Assembly (NCBI GenBank): GCA_030015575.1
Contig: JASDDO010000024.1
Span: forward strand, 218,694,996 to 218,758,995
From: Agapanthus africanus
Lineage: Eukaryota; Streptophyta; Magnoliopsida; Asparagales; Amaryllidaceae
Direction of reading: 5' to 3'
Length of the DNA stretch: 64,000 bases
Positions 1 through 12,162 of the stretch are shown piece after piece; the first letter of the stretch is position 1, and every line of letters starts with the position of its first letter. Position numbers and translations under genes: made by a program. The notes below the pieces were generated by a model. The model was not told the DNA's origin, did no database searches, and saw only the letters and a list, made by a program, of their open reading frames with translations.

Positions 1-809
1 TTCACTTAGAGAACTATTATAGCTTTGGCATCCAAAGCAATGAGAATAATAAATACTGCATTAATGTGAACAACACAGTCGAATGTCATAATCGAATTTA
101 GTTTTTGAACCTAGACCAGCAGATTGCAAACTTAGGATATGCTGAAGGATCGGAAATGCACCAATCTTGAAGATACTATTGCCAACTTGCAGGACCATAT
201 GGGATGGAGTTTGTGTGCAACGATGACAGTTAAACACCGGGCCTTTTCCCATCATGGTGTCAGCTAGGAAGCAATGCTCCACGGAAGATTAGACAATGTC
301 ATGTCTGGCTGCAAACGTTTTTCTAATTAATTTGTGCCCATTCTTTGCGAGGAAACTGTTCCCAAGAGAGAGACTTGTGATAATCCTAATTCCTAATTCA
401 GCAATTTGACATCTCCTGGGGAAGTCTACAAGAGAATTAACCTGAACAATTAGAAAAGACTGAAGAGGAAGTGGATGCCTGAAATAACATAGGTATAGGT
501 TTGGAAAGAGTTGAAACTAGGTATCCTGGAATATAAAAGCCCTCGTCAGGACTGAAGGTAAACAAGGGTTCATGAGGCTCATCCAAATACTCTTGATTAA
601 TGATTTTCTACCATAGTTACCACTTGTGGTTGTTGACTTTGGCATAGATAGGAGTAACAGACTTTTCATAATGTAAATATGAACCAAAAGTAAAGCAAAG
701 AAACTGTTCTATTTAATGATTTCTTTTTTCTTCATATGTTTTCTATGCTTATAAGTTATTTCCATCTTAATCCATGAATCAATTATTTGCTCTTTGTTTC
801 TTCCTCCAG
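1..809. other. Unresolved sequence upstream of the first identifiable exon
   Basis: AT-rich sequence with no convincing exon. By position it is probably intron of the plus-strand gene whose last two exons lie at 810-930 and 2668-2799. Short open frames here are not conserved-looking. Confidence 0.4.
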
Positions 810-2799
810 CTACTGCTATCATTTTGACTCCAATGCATGGAGTACTGTATATAAACACACTGTTGCTAAGGATCTCAAATTTAAAGCTGGGTATGATTCT
901 GAGGTGCGACTTGGTTGGGCATCTCTCTGGGTAAGACAAGTTTTTCATGAAACAACATGCTTATTTGACTTCATGTAATATGCTTTTAACCTTTGCTTTG
1001 TCTGAGCAAGTTTTCAAGTATGCAAAATTTAGCTCTTAGTGATATTAAATCTGTTTGCCATTTGCATGACAATCCAAGGACACACTCTACTTTCTGATAA
1101 CAATCTTCCTCGCTTATCTAAGCTTCTCTTTGCTCCAAAGAAGCTGTATTGTATGTTACCTTATTTCAGTAATTCCAAAATGTATGTTGCTTAGTTAAGT
1201 AGTTGCACATGGCAAAACTCGCATGCACTGTAAGTATTATAAATATGTATTGTACAAGAAACTTCTTTGTTCAGCTTATCTACTCCTTAATTAATATAAC
1301 CAAATGTAAGTGCTCAGATGGTTGTGGTTATTCTTTAAGTGTTGAGGATCAGGTGACAATTTTGTTCCTGAAAATGTAGAAAAATGAAAGAACCGAGTTA
1401 CACGATCGTATCAGAATGTTTTACATCAAGGTGGATGAGCTGTTGAAAAAGTAAAGGTGCCTACTTAGTTTCCATGGCCACCAAGCTGTCTTGCTAGTGT
1501 TGGGAATGCAAGAGAAGGCAGCTTAGGCCGCGCAGCACATTTAAACTTGTTGATTTCAAAATCCCAGCCCTTTTGCAAATCACAAATATTTTAAAATTGT
1601 TTCCTTCTTCCTGCATTCTGCATTCCTCCCCTAAACCCCCCAACCCCCCAACCCCACCAAAAAAAACAGAAAAAAAAACGTTCTCTCTTTTTCTCATTTT
1701 AGTACTTACTCATTTTCTCTCTGTTCATTATTGTGTGCCGCTGTTTCTCTCGTCTTTCTTCTTATATCCTTCATATCTTCGCTAACACGTGTGCTATTCT
1801 AAACTTTTGCTTTTGATGTTATTTTGAGATCTTTCTTGTTGACCCTTAAAAAGGGCAGCAATCGGTGCCACCGAGGTCCTAACATTTTGCGCAAATCAGA
1901 AATCCTAAGTCCCCTAATTTATAAGGTGTTAATCCAATTAAGAGTATGTCAGAACAGCTATATGATTGCCAACAAGACTTGGAAAAGAAGGATATGGGAT
2001 TTTAGATTTAGTTCTATACTCTACTTATCCTTGAAAATCTGCAAGGAATAATCAAAATGATGGTTAAGTTAGTCACTTACATTGATGACATATTGATGTC
2101 AGCTTCTATTTTTATCTTAATGTAGTAATAGGGGATATTGAGAAGAACGTTGTTTCGCACTGAGATACCAAAGTAGCAACACTTAATAGTGAGTGTTTCA
2201 GATACCATGGTCTTAAAACCCCTTGCATGGCCTCTCTTCCTCATTACGCCAAAGTTGGTGACCTTAGTCCATTTATTTTCTTACATAATGTCTGGCCCTT
2301 CAGGTAATGCATAGTACATAAAACCTCACACTTGTATACCAGAGGAACACATTACACATCCTCATACATATTTTGGCGTTCTCTTCTCACTTAATATTTA
2401 AAATTGTAATCCTGTTCTCACATGATAGTACCTGTAATCAATCACCAGTTTTTTGTCAGTTTGTAGTAAAAATTTATCCATATTTTGCTTACCATATCTG
2501 TAAGCAGTATGCTCACATAAAGAAAAAAATGTTGCTTTTATTTTTCAAATTTCTCTTTCCCCCTCGAGCAACAGTCTTTGTCTATCTTATTTCTGCACTA
2601 GCTTCTAAAGCCAAAACAGGATAAGGCACTTCAATTAACTGTTTTACTTTCGAATTATTGTTTTAAGGTTGGAGATGAAGATGGTAAAGCAAAGACTGCC
2701 CCTATGAAAATGAAAGTTCAATTCATGCTCCAGGTTCCTCAAGATGATGTAAAAAGCTCAGCCATCATGTTCAGAGTGAAGAAAAGGTGGGATATCTAG
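810..2799 (+). CDS. Probable chloroplast outer-envelope pore protein (OEP37-like), last two exons only
   Basis: Two exons join cleanly. The first spans 810-930 (acceptor CCTCCAG, donor GTAAGA after a TGG codon). The second spans 2668-2799, is entered in frame after TTTTAAG and ends at TAG 2797-2799. The joined product reads YKHTVAKDLKFKAGYDSEV, then VGDEDGKAKTAPMKMKVQF, and ends in FRVKKRWDI. Alternating polar and hydrophobic stretches with a basic, aromatic end look like the last strands of a plastid beta-barrel. I recall this tail from OEP37-type cation-selective pores of the chloroplast outer envelope, but from memory only. The 1.7 kb intron (931-2667) holds nothing coding that I recognise. 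Earlier exons must lie upstream of the window or in 1-809, where I could not fix any. The gene model is well supported; the family name is tentative. Confidence 0.5.
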
Positions 2800-5700
2800 G
2801 GCTTTTTGAAAAATGTGAGGTATGTGGTTGTATTAAATCAATCTCGATGGAGGTCTTTGTACTTGTTTTTTTCTGATAACATCCTAATGTCCATGGATAC
2901 ATTTTACGCCTATAAGATATGACAATGAAATGCCTTGATTCATTGAAAATGCAGTAATGATACTAAGCACCAACTAATCATTTCTTTTACGTTAAACACT
3001 TCCCTTCAAAAGTCTCTGAAATCCCTAGAGAATTATGATGGTGCTGATCACTTTCCTTCCTTGTTACTAAATAATTATGATCGATGGTAACTTGGTAAGT
3101 ATAGTACTGATCATTAGCTTTCTATTTTTTTTCTCAAGTGGGATTCTGAGGCTGCGCTCTAATTTGTTTAAGCAATTTGTTTTTGAGGGGATTAACTGAT
3201 TAATTAATGGTAGTTGTGTTGCTACATCTGCATGGTAGGTACCTTTCATTGTTAACATCTTAATGAGGCTGAACTTTTCCTGCCTGCTACAATCTTTATC
3301 ATTTTAAAGCATGATGCCTACAAATTAATTTCCTTGAAACATTTAAGCCTTTTCTTTTTTCCTTTCCATGTGGCTGATTATGTTAATTGTGCCAATGTGC
3401 ATCTTATGATTTGAAATGCGTTTTATTAGTCAATTTGCTATTTAGACTTAAGACCATAATGTTAACAACTACCTTGATCTTGTTATTTCGAGAGCTGTAC
3501 GAAGTGATTATAATTATTTTCGGTATTATTTCTTCATGTAACATATATAGAATAATAAAAGGCACAACTTGCATCATCTCTTGTTTAATACACTTTGCTA
3601 ATGGAGTGAATATTGGAGGGCTAGCAGGTCAGTGTCACGATCTTAAGAATAACAGTACACAAATTTTAAACTTTGATCATCACATTCATTGTTAAGTGGT
3701 GGGCTGGCCCACATAATAGATTAATTAGCAATGCTGAAACTCAAAGGAGCAGAAATAAGTAATTTAATGTACATCACATAGTCAGTGCTTGGGTGCATGT
3801 TAAAGTTCAAATTACTTCATACTAGTTTTGTTGCACGTGTATCGATACACATGGATATGATTTAAATATGTAGGTTATAGAATAAAATTTTATAGATACT
3901 TCTATTAATTATAAAGGGATGGCTTGGATTAGGTGTCTAAATGTATTGGGAAGAGGGAGGGAGGGGACGATGTTTCAATTTTGAAATAAAGAGGCATTAA
4001 AAAAAATTAATTATGATGACGATGATGATGTGGATATCTTTCTTGAGAGAATAGATTGGTGGAATTTTCTTTTCTCTTGCATTTTTTAACTAAAAAATTA
4101 GGCAATTAATAGATGATATTAGCTACACCCTAAGAGTTTGCATCATAGTAGTAGAGATTTAGCTCCTGTGTGTTTGGCATGTCCGAAGTTCGTCTTTGGG
4201 CCACTTCCATAGAGCACTGTGGTATGCACCTTATTTAACATTTATAATCTCTGGTTTATTAGCACATACTGAGGTTACTAGTGTGACTTAGAATTGGGAA
4301 TTTGATATGATTGTTGATCTAGTCAAAGCTGTTACTGGCTTATAAACCGGTTGTCGGGTAATGAATGATCTTTATACGATTTAAATGAGTCTCATTTAGG
4401 GACGGTAAGTGTCGTAGGAGATACGTGTGAGTGATGTTATATGATAAAAGTGTTCACGTTATATTAATAGCTAGTCATAAAATTGTTTCAGTTATGTAGT
4501 AGAAAATTGTGCTTCTAGCTGATCTCATTTTTGCTGTGTCATAGTCTGTCACTTTGTATATTATCCAGCGTTCTCTTCTTTACTATGGAAGATGCTGATA
4601 CTTTTTTAACCACTTTAGCTGCTTCAATTCTTAATGTGGAAAATTTCAATCTGAAGTTGGTGAAAGTGAACTGGGAGCTTATTCTCCACTTTAAGTTGAT
4701 CAACCTGAAAGGCTTGCATTTTCTTTGTTGATTAGTGACTTCTGTGTCCTGTTTTCTTTGCCATCGCTTTCCATGCAAAAGCTGAAGACAGCCTAATATA
4801 TGATGGGTTTAATCAATGTTGTTAGTTTTCTGCAAAACACGCTCCGAATCGTACGAAACGGGGTGGAGACAATTCGATATGAATCGTGAGTCTGTATCGG
4901 GTTATTAATGTATCGGTCGATACATATTTTGTATTGTACGTAATGATACGAAACACGAAACACAATATGCTATTTAACCATTAAAATTCATAGTGGGTCG
5001 GGTATTCGGGTTTAAAATCTGCTTGGCTATATTAAAGTATTAATAATTCACTTGGTCCCGCACAACCCATACTTAAATTTCTTTGTAATAATATGCATTT
5101 TGAAGATATATCTTGTTTTTATGATGAGCTAATCGGAGAATATTGATTTCAACATTGTTAACTTTTAATTTGGTAGTGATATTTTAAAAACTTGGTTAGG
5201 ATGTTTTAGTTATTATTCTTATGAAACCTATATATATGTTTATGAATTATGACATATGGACGGATATTTTAAACCGTTTCGTTGCAACTGTATGTATTTG
5301 TGAGATTTAGATGCATGTGTTAGTGCGTTTGTAATTCGGAAATTTGCTTTAGCTTGTATATGACTATTTTGCTAAATTGATCTTTTTTTAAATTATAATC
5401 CGTTCTATACATATTTATTTCGTTATTGTAAAGGGAATTTTTCTTCTTTTTATGATAGGAAACACGATATGATAAATAAAAAACAAAACAGCGAACATAT
5501 CAACTTTGGGTTTAATTTGATTTTTATTTTCTAATTACGATTGGAAAAATAAATTCATCACCAATCAAGCACAAATATCAAATTATTATAATTAGGGGAA
5601 AGGGTACAATATGAACCTTCTCTGGTCTCTCTCTCTCTCTCTCTCTCTCTGAGTCTCACATGTGATTCCTGAGATTGCTGAGCAAATTAAGAAAAGTCAG

Positions 5701-6305
5701 CTGGACAAAGACTCCTGCAAGAGCCGCCCCTAAAGAATCTTAGGTATTATAATGCTAATGACATTTAAATTAACTATATATTTTAAACACCTTTGATGAA
5801 TGTAAAGAAAATGGAGGGAGTAAATAAAAGAGAAGTGCTTGGTGAAGGGGGAAAGGGGTAATTTCTTTTCCTTTCTTAAAATGGAGCCCCCGGTAAGTTC
5901 TGAATGTAATGATAAAAGGAGTTTAAAAAAATGGCATTACTGATGACTTTTTTTATAATTATAAACAAAAGTAGTCTAGTGAAAATAACATACAAAAGCT
6001 TCTAAAATGAAACAATTAAAATTAGAAATAGCAAAACATGGAGGACAATTATTTAGAATAATTATTTAGAATACCATGTTCGACCACGTCCATATCACAT
6101 ATCGTTATTCCATCAACATCATCTAACATCTAGATAATTGCCACTGATGACAATCTCATCAAGCTTTCTTTTATACAAAAAAAAATGACATAATTTTATA
6201 CAAATTGGGAATAAGATGTCATTAATTTTTTCCCCCTCAAAGGCCGACCTTTCATTATTATGTTTTTCTGAATATCAACGCTAGCCACCTAGCTAATATT
6301 TTCGG
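2800..6305. other. Intergenic AT-rich stretch between the pore-protein gene and KORRIGAN
   Basis: It begins with the 3'UTR of the upstream gene. I see no coding exon I can support. It contains a CT microsatellite at about 5626-5650, a short GAT-rich run near 4015-4030 and long AT-rich tracts. A patch at about 4830-5300 with repeated ATCG/TACG-type words may be decayed transposon sequence, but no termini could be found. Confidence 0.4.
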
Positions 6306-6562
6306 GTTAATTGCTAAATAACATCCCAATATTTTATCTATTTTGCACTTATATATCTTGCTGTATTTTCACTACACTTGCATACCATAAAATACAAACC
6401 GTTCATATTTTGCTCTCTCCAGTGGACCATAAAATCCATTGCTGTTTAAAAAAGAGTCTATACGGTTTGTACTATAGGGTATATAAATGCAAAGTAGATG
6501 AAATCAATAAGGTATATAAATGCAAAGTAGATGAAACATTGGGGTACTATTTTGCAATTAAC
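6306..6562. mobile_element. MITE-like foldback element with long terminal inverted repeats
   Basis: The left end starts GTTAATTGCTAAATAACATC. The right end, read on the minus strand, starts GTTAATTGCAAAATAGTACC. Similarity continues inward for about 50 bp on both sides (for example CCCAATRTTTYATCTAYTTTGC). No transposase is present, so this fits a non-autonomous MITE about 260 bp long. A 33-bp tandem duplication (6478-6510 and 6511-6543) carries a second copy of the inner right arm. The target duplication could not be fixed. It sits about 0.4 kb upstream of the KORRIGAN start codon. The short open frame across it is fortuitous. Confidence 0.6.
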
Positions 6563-6668
6563 ACAAAATTTTCCAAAGTCAAGCTCATCTCCACCAAACC
6601 CAGCTAGCATTCTCTACCAAACAACTACTAAAACAAAACCATGTGAATCAATCTTTTCTTTAAAAAAC

Positions 6669-6678
6669 ATATAAAAAC
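6669..6678 (+). promoter_or_regulatory. Candidate TATA box of the KORRIGAN gene
   Basis: ATATAAAAAC lies about 260 bp upstream of the ATG at 6940 and is followed by a CT-rich leader typical of plant 5'UTRs (about 6715-6775). Transcription would start near 6700. Position and sequence are the only evidence. Confidence 0.45.
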
Positions 6679-6939
6679 CCCCCAAAAAGAGAATCCAAAG
6701 CCTTCAAGAACCAACCTGTTCCCTTCCTCCTTCATCTCCAAGTCAACCAATCTCCTCTCCCTCTTCACTCAACAACTCATACGAAGACACCACAACATCC
6801 AAATCCAATAAATAAAATAAAATAAATGATAATGATATTAGAATTAATGCCAAGTCCTTGATTACTGTTCCATTCATATTGATCACCATTACCAATTAAC
6901 CCAAAGGCAAAGGGAAAAATCTTTTGCAAATTAAGAAAC

Positions 6940-9900
6940 ATGCACTCTGCAAATCACTGGGGTGGCTCATTTGAGATCCAGACTGATGACGATCACAGCC
7001 ACAACCTCGACCTCGACCGAGCCGCGCTGACGAGGCAGCAGCACGAGCTCAACGAGACGCAGCAGAGCTGGCTCTTAGGCCCACAGGATGGAGGCAAGAA
7101 GAAAGATAAATATGTTGATTTAGGATGCATCATTGTGAAGAGGAAATTCCTGTGGTGGCTTTTTTGGGCTGTTTTGATTGCTTTTGTCGTTGTCGCGATC
7201 CCTGTCATCGTTGTGAAATCGCTTCCGAAGCATGAGAAGAAGCCGCCGCCGCAGGACGACTACTCGAAAGCCCTGCAAAAGGCTCTCATGTTCTTCAATG
7301 CTCAAAAATGTAAGCCTCCTTTTTTTCCTTTTCTTTTTTTGGGGTAATATGAGGAATTATTTGTGAGCAAAATGCTTTATAGATTGAATGGCAGAAACTG
7401 GGCTATGCTCAAATTCTTCTGAATTTATTTAAATTTTTTTTGCTAATGTGAAAGGGAGTCTTAATTTTACTTTCTATGTTTCTGAAGAATTTTTATTCAT
7501 AGTCTTGTATATGGACACAAGTCTTCATTCTAGTTCAAATACTCGTGTAAAATGGGTTATGATTATTTTGATCAAATACTTTTGATTTAAAAAAAAAAGA
7601 TGGGTTATGATTATTTCAATCAAATACTTCTGAAAAAATTTCTCCATAAGGGAAAAAAGAAAAACTTTTAAATAGTTTTGAATATTATTCATTATAACGG
7701 GTACCCAAAATTTTCATGTCTCTTTGAATAGAGATGGAAGAACATCACTTCGCTTACAAACACATATATTTGCATCTCACGGACGACCTCATGAGTCTGG
7801 TTATCTACGGTCCATAGTTTGATACTCAAATTTGATACGAGAATAAAAAATAATAGCATTCGATGTCAACCGTCCATGCATCACATTAGTGGATTCTACA
7901 TGAGGGTATTTTAATCATACACAAAATTAAAATTCCTTTTACTTAAGAATCTAAGTTTTCTTTTTCCCAATTTTTTGATCAGCTGGGCGATTACCGAAGA
8001 ACAATGGTGTATCCTGGCGGGGGAACTCAGGCCTGAAAGACGGAGCAGAGCTGCCGGACGTGAAGGGAGGGCTCGTCGGAGGGTACTATGATGCGGGGGA
8101 CAACATAAAGTTCCACTTCCCGATGGCGTTTTCGACGACGATGCTGAGCTGGTCAGTGATTGAGTACAGCCACAAGTACAAGGCAGTGGGGGAGTATGAT
8201 CATGTTAGGGACATCATCAAATGGGGCACCGATTACTTGCTTAAGACTTTCAATTCTTCTGCTACCACCATTGACAAAATCCATAGCCAGGTATATTTAT
8301 GTGTAAAATGATTCATTATTGTAATTTTTTAGTTTTTTTTCCCTTTTAGAATAAAAAAAATCATTGATCTTTTATTTATGGGAAAATGCTTTGATTATTG
8401 TGATGCTATCTAATTAGTTTCAATAGTTACTAAAGAATATGTCCCCCCAAAAAATAAGTAAAAAAATTATCATATTTTTAATTACCTTTTAAATTTAGCT
8501 ATAAGACCAGCACAACAAGTTCAGCTTCATAGACAAATTTGGGGTTTGAACCAGAGATAAGATCGGTCCATCATCAGGAGGCCCCGACACTCGAGTTTCT
8601 TTTGACATTTTGTCGTCGAGAACCCGACAATTGAGATTGTAGCAGAATATAATGTACCATGCATACTCTTATGGGTATAATTTTTGTGCAATCAAATTTT
8701 AGTCGCCGATGCATCACACCAATACCATGACCATTAATTGGCTGTACAGATATACCAGCAATATACCAGCCGATGCGGATATGACCAGTATACCATTATA
8801 ACAAAATATTTGAAAGCAATTTAACAAATTTAAAAAATGTATTTTTAACACTACAAGATATAAATCCATATAAATAATACTAAAAATATTAATGTTGATA
8901 AAGAATACTACAATGGAGATCTAAAATTAATAGACATACCCGTGCCGGTATCACAACGCTGCTTCTAGCTTATAATGTATTATAGAATTCTCTAACACAA
9001 ACTGCTTTGCTTCTCAGGTTGGCGTAGCTAGAAACGGAACCACGACCCCGGACGACCACTACTGCTGGATGCGCCCAGAAGACATGGACTACCCGCGTCT
9101 GGTCACCACCTCCGCCACCGCCCCTGACCTCGGTGCTGAGGTCGCCGCCGCCCTCGCCGCCGCTTCCATCGTTTTCCGCGACGACACAACCTATTCAAAA
9201 AAACTCATCAAAGGCGCTTCCACAGTGTACAAGTTCGCACGCAGCATGGGAAGGCGCACGCCATACTCGCGTGGGGTCATCGACATCGCACAGTTCTACA
9301 ACTCGTCCGGGTATTGTCAAGTCCCATTTTACCCAAAGAACTTTAGTTTCTAGATTATGAGATATATACTTATGTCCCTTTCACTGCAAAGCTGTGATGA
9401 GTGATAAGAGAACATTTTTATTTATTTATTTTAATTCTGGCATGCCCCCGTAGATATTAAGCATTGGTTTATGGGCTACACTTAGACTTTTGCTCAAGCG
9501 ATATTTTATTAAGTTATCAGTAATTTATATCTGGGTTGATCCGGTGCCATCTTGAATGCCCCCCTATCATTGCCGTTTAGTGAATATATTTTCAGATTCT
9601 AATAGATTAGCATTCTACTTCAACAGATTCTGGGACGAATACATGTGGAGTGCAGGTTGGATGTATTACGCTACGGGGAACAACAGCTACATAAGTTTCG
9701 CGACGGATCCGAGGTTGCCAAAGAACGCAAAGGCTTATCTGAGGGTGCCGGATTTCGGGGTGTTGAGCTGGGATAACAAGTTGCCGGCAGCCGAGTTGCT
9801 ATGGACAAGGCTTAGGATCTTCTTGAACCCTGGGTATCCCTACGAGGAGAGCCTGAGAGGGTATCACAATTTTACAGGGTTGAACATGTGTGCGTATATG

Positions 9901-11060
9901 AAGCAGTTCAATGTCTTCAACTGGACTCGAGGTAATTACTTCTTCTTCATCCTTTCACCATCTCTGTATCTTTGTGGTTACGGTTAATTTGCACGCATTT
10001 ATACCCTTTCAAAAGACTTATAATCGCAAACACCCATACACGATAATGAATAAAAAGGTGATTTTTAATTTAGCTTTAGAACTTGTTTTTGTGTTGTTTG
10101 GAGTAGAATTGAAGTGTTTTAGATATACCAAACTAAGTTCATATCTTGTAACAAAGAAATGGATTTTTAATTGAAGCTGTTGGATGTAAATGATGTACAG
10201 AAACTCATTGCGTCTTTAGCTATGAGCAACTAAACACACTGTAAGATGATGAATCATTCTTGGTTTGTTACAGGAGGGTTGATTCAACTGAATCATGGGC
10301 AACCACAACCACTGCAATATGTCGTAAATGCAGCCTTTCTCGCTAACCTCTATGCCGACTACATGGATGCCACCGATGTTCCTGGATGGTACTGCGGTAG
10401 TCGATTCTTTGGCTCTGACACTCTTCGTACATTTGCTTCCTCTCAGGTAATTCATCTGATCTTTTTTTTGAAAGTATGAAAATGTACCCTTTAACCGTGA
10501 CCTCAACTTTAAAATTTTGGTGCAGCACCAAAGATTTTTAACATAGTATGCCAAAATAATGCAATAGAAAATTGGCAAAGCAAGCTAATATATAAAAATA
10601 TATTTCTCAATCACTCATCTATCTAACGTTTCTAATGATCCCTTTCTTTCTGTAGCTCGACTACATTATGGGAAAGAACCCCCAAAAGATGAGCTACATC
10701 GTTGGATATGGCAAAAAGTACCCTAAACACGTGCACCACCGTGGTGCATCGATCCCCCACAACGGCGTGAAGTACTCCTGTTTAGGTGGCACGAAATGGC
10801 GAGATACCTGGTCACCTAACCCTAACACGATCGTAGGAGCCATGGTGGGTGGGCCCAATCGGTCCGATGGATTCTCCGACGTTAGGACCAACTACAACTA
10901 TACCGAGCCTACTTTAGCTGGGAATGCAGGGCTTGTGGCTGCTCTTGTGTCGATGACGAGTAGCGGAGGTATTTCTGGAATTGACAAAAATACAATGTTT
11001 TCTGCAGTGCCGCCGATGTATCCTCAGACTCCGCCACCTCCGCCACCATGGAAGCCTTGA
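6940..11060 (+). CDS. KOR: KORRIGAN-type membrane-anchored endo-1,4-beta-glucanase (GH9 family, class A)
   Basis: Six exons: 6940-7309, 7983-8290, 9018-9310, 9627-9931, 10274-10446, 10656-11060. All introns are GT-AG and the joined frame encodes 617 residues, the usual KORRIGAN length. The protein is type II: a cytosolic N-terminus with the sorting-like motif SWLLGP, one membrane helix (about residues 70-92) and a GH9 catalytic domain. Visible catalytic-domain hallmarks are YYDAGDN (nucleophile region), [10 protein letters not shown], the first GH9 signature around VHHRGASIP, and the second around [15 protein letters not shown]. The C-terminus is proline-rich ([12 protein letters not shown]), as in KOR1. 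The family trims beta-glucan chains alongside the cellulose synthase complex at the plasma membrane and Golgi. The exon 3/4 junction uses donor GTATTG at 9311 and gives SGFWDEYMW. The gene looks intact. Which KOR paralogue it is cannot be told here. Confidence 0.95.
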
Positions 11061-11170
11061 GATTTTGTCAAGTTTCATAGTCAGGGGTATTGGGTAATCT
11101 TTTTTGTTTTTTTCCTTTTTAATCAAAGCATATATGATAGAAATTGAAGAACTCATGGTTGTAAACCAGT

Positions 11171-11176
11171 AATAAA
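11171..11176 (+). terminator. Polyadenylation signal of the KORRIGAN gene
   Basis: AATAAA lies 110 bp after the TGA, in AT-rich 3' sequence. Confidence 0.5.
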
Positions 11177-12162
11177 CGTTTTTATCATTTACTATGCTCT
11201 GTAGATAAATGAGTTGTGTGAGGAATCATATCGTCATTACTAAATTTCAGCTTCAAAATGCAGTGTTTCATTGGATTCTTGTACTCTAATTCTATACGGG
11301 CTTCATATAGATGTAACACCTGCAGTTTTAATTAGCATCTTCCTTGTAATATACAAACTTTTGGTACTTCGAACAAATATACAGAAAGAAGACAAAAAAT
11401 CTGAAGCATCAAATCTGGGAGGCTTTATTGATGAAATTGAAAATCAATTTCCTATTTCACTTCTTGCAAAACCATCCATCTCACTTTGATCTCCATAGTC
11501 CTAATCAGATCCCGAAGAATTCTCATTTGATATTTTTATGTTGGAACGGGTTCCCATGGTTCATGATGTGATACATAGACGACAGAAATTGAAAGAAAAG
11601 TCAAATCAATATTTTTCTATTCTCTTACCAAATCTTAACCACTCGTATATCATAACATGGACGGTGAATAACCAGCTTCGATATAAAAATATCAAATGAG
11701 GATTCTACAAGATCCTTACCCATCACAGACAAGTTTACTTGTCATCCTTCCTTTCGATCAATACCTGAACGGCCGTTACGTACAGCTAGTACCGTTGACG
11801 TGCTTGTAGTTAAACCCACTACCAGCGTATTGTCGAGTCTTTAGAGTACCACACAGAGAATTTTCACATTATTTGTATACTTCATCTTAAGAAATGCTAA
11901 AGATTACTAAGAGAAAACTCAAGCAGAGGCAAAACAAAACAAAACAAGGAAGCACAAATCAGTGAACCTTACTAGACACCAGAAGTTTCATGTCAAATAC
12001 TAGGAGTAGCATCTCATAACACTTGAAGCATCCTATCTATCAAACTTGGTTTTTCTCCACAACAGATTACAACACAGTAGGATAAAAACGAAGAAAGTTC
12101 AACTGCAGTTAAATTAAAAGGCCTAGTGGTTAGAAAAGATCACACACTTGTGCCTTCTCTAC
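11177..12162. other. Intergenic region between convergent genes
   Basis: About 1 kb separating the 3' ends of the KORRIGAN and FRIGIDA-like genes. It should contain both 3'UTR ends. I see no coding sequence or repeat of note. Confidence 0.5.

Noticed and set aside
4531..4778. Possible exon with MEDADTFLTTLAAS
   Set aside because: No splice sites fit it to either neighbour and the product resembles nothing I know.
6311..6607. 98-codon frame upstream of KORRIGAN
   Set aside because: It lies across the foldback MITE and its 33-bp duplication; no protein family resemblance.
8730..8960. Possible transposon remnant in KORRIGAN intron 2 (repeated ATACCAG words)
   Set aside because: No termini, inverted repeats or target duplication could be found.
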